Origin: Setophaga petechia
Lineage: Eukaryota > Chordata > Aves > Passeriformes > Parulidae
Length of the DNA stretch: 64,000 nt
NCBI GenBank assembly: GCA_024362935.1
Contig: JANCRA010000006.1
Coordinates: 34,155,924 to 34,219,923 of the forward strand
Direction of reading: 5' to 3'
Below, piece after piece: positions 63,923-64,000 of the stretch. Within the stretch, counting starts at the first letter, position 1. Every line of letters begins with the position of its first letter. The notes under the pieces were generated by a model. The model ran no database searches. It was not told the DNA's origin and saw nothing but the letters and a program-made list of their open reading frames with translations. The position numbers and the translations under genes are program-made.

Positions 63923-64000
63923 GGTGTCACTTCATGAGGTTTCTATAGTGGCACACACACACAAAAAATTAGATTACTCAAGAACTGTTATTCCCTTTTG

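Overview
The window reads as nuclear DNA of a bird, most likely a songbird. The evidence is CR1-type LINE tails, several endogenous retroviruses (ERVs) with avian-style LTRs, degenerate TTAGGG-like blocks, exons of a PAK3-like protein kinase (a family known to be expanded in zebra finch and relatives), and two neighbouring copies of a maestro-HEAT-like (MROH-like) gene, a family that is also multicopy in birds. No bacterial features, tRNA genes or CRISPR arrays were seen. All host coding sequence I can support is on the minus strand and split into short exons, so exon limits below rest on homology, AG/GT signals and phase arithmetic.

Layout. (1) 1-5493: 3' part of a gamma-like ERV on the plus strand: pol (RNase H, integrase, one frameshift), an intact cysteine-rich ORF between pol and env, env, polypurine tract and a 456-bp 3' LTR. 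(2) 5517-7585: left arm of a 2-kb inverted repeat made of retroviral gag plus an LTR, whose other arm is at 42533-44578. (3) 7.6-10.7 kb: GC-rich DNA, two degenerate telomere-like blocks and a CR1 tail. (4) 37.0 to 10.8 kb, minus strand: a PAK3-like kinase gene. It has a possible first exon without a CRIB domain, a 38-nt exon, an acidic/proline exon amplified in a macrosatellite of about 1.76-kb units (seven near-identical 132-nt exons plus one older 138-nt copy), four coiled-coil exons, a linker exon and seven kinase exons with every catalytic motif intact. (5) 37.2-44.6 kb: LTRs and inverted repeats. (6) 50.2-45.5 kb, minus: MROH-like gene A, 13 exons to a stop that overlaps the poly(A) signal. 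(7) 51.4-52.3 kb: probable LTR. (8) 55.0-53.0 kb, minus: MROH-like gene B, six 3' exons. (9) 55229-61067, minus: a betaretrovirus-like ERV with both LTRs, gag, dUTPase/protease and pol but no env. (10) 61.8-63.9 kb, minus: env remnant of a third ERV with a CX6CC motif, preceded by a small hydrophobic ORF.

The most unusual object is the kinase locus. A macrosatellite appears to have amplified a phase-neutral exon (length divisible by three), so any number of copies can be spliced in without breaking the reading frame. The exon matches the acidic, proline-rich segment before the kinase domain of PAK3. All seven young copies keep their reading frame and both splice sites. The ERVs and inverted repeats around it show that the region has been heavily rearranged.
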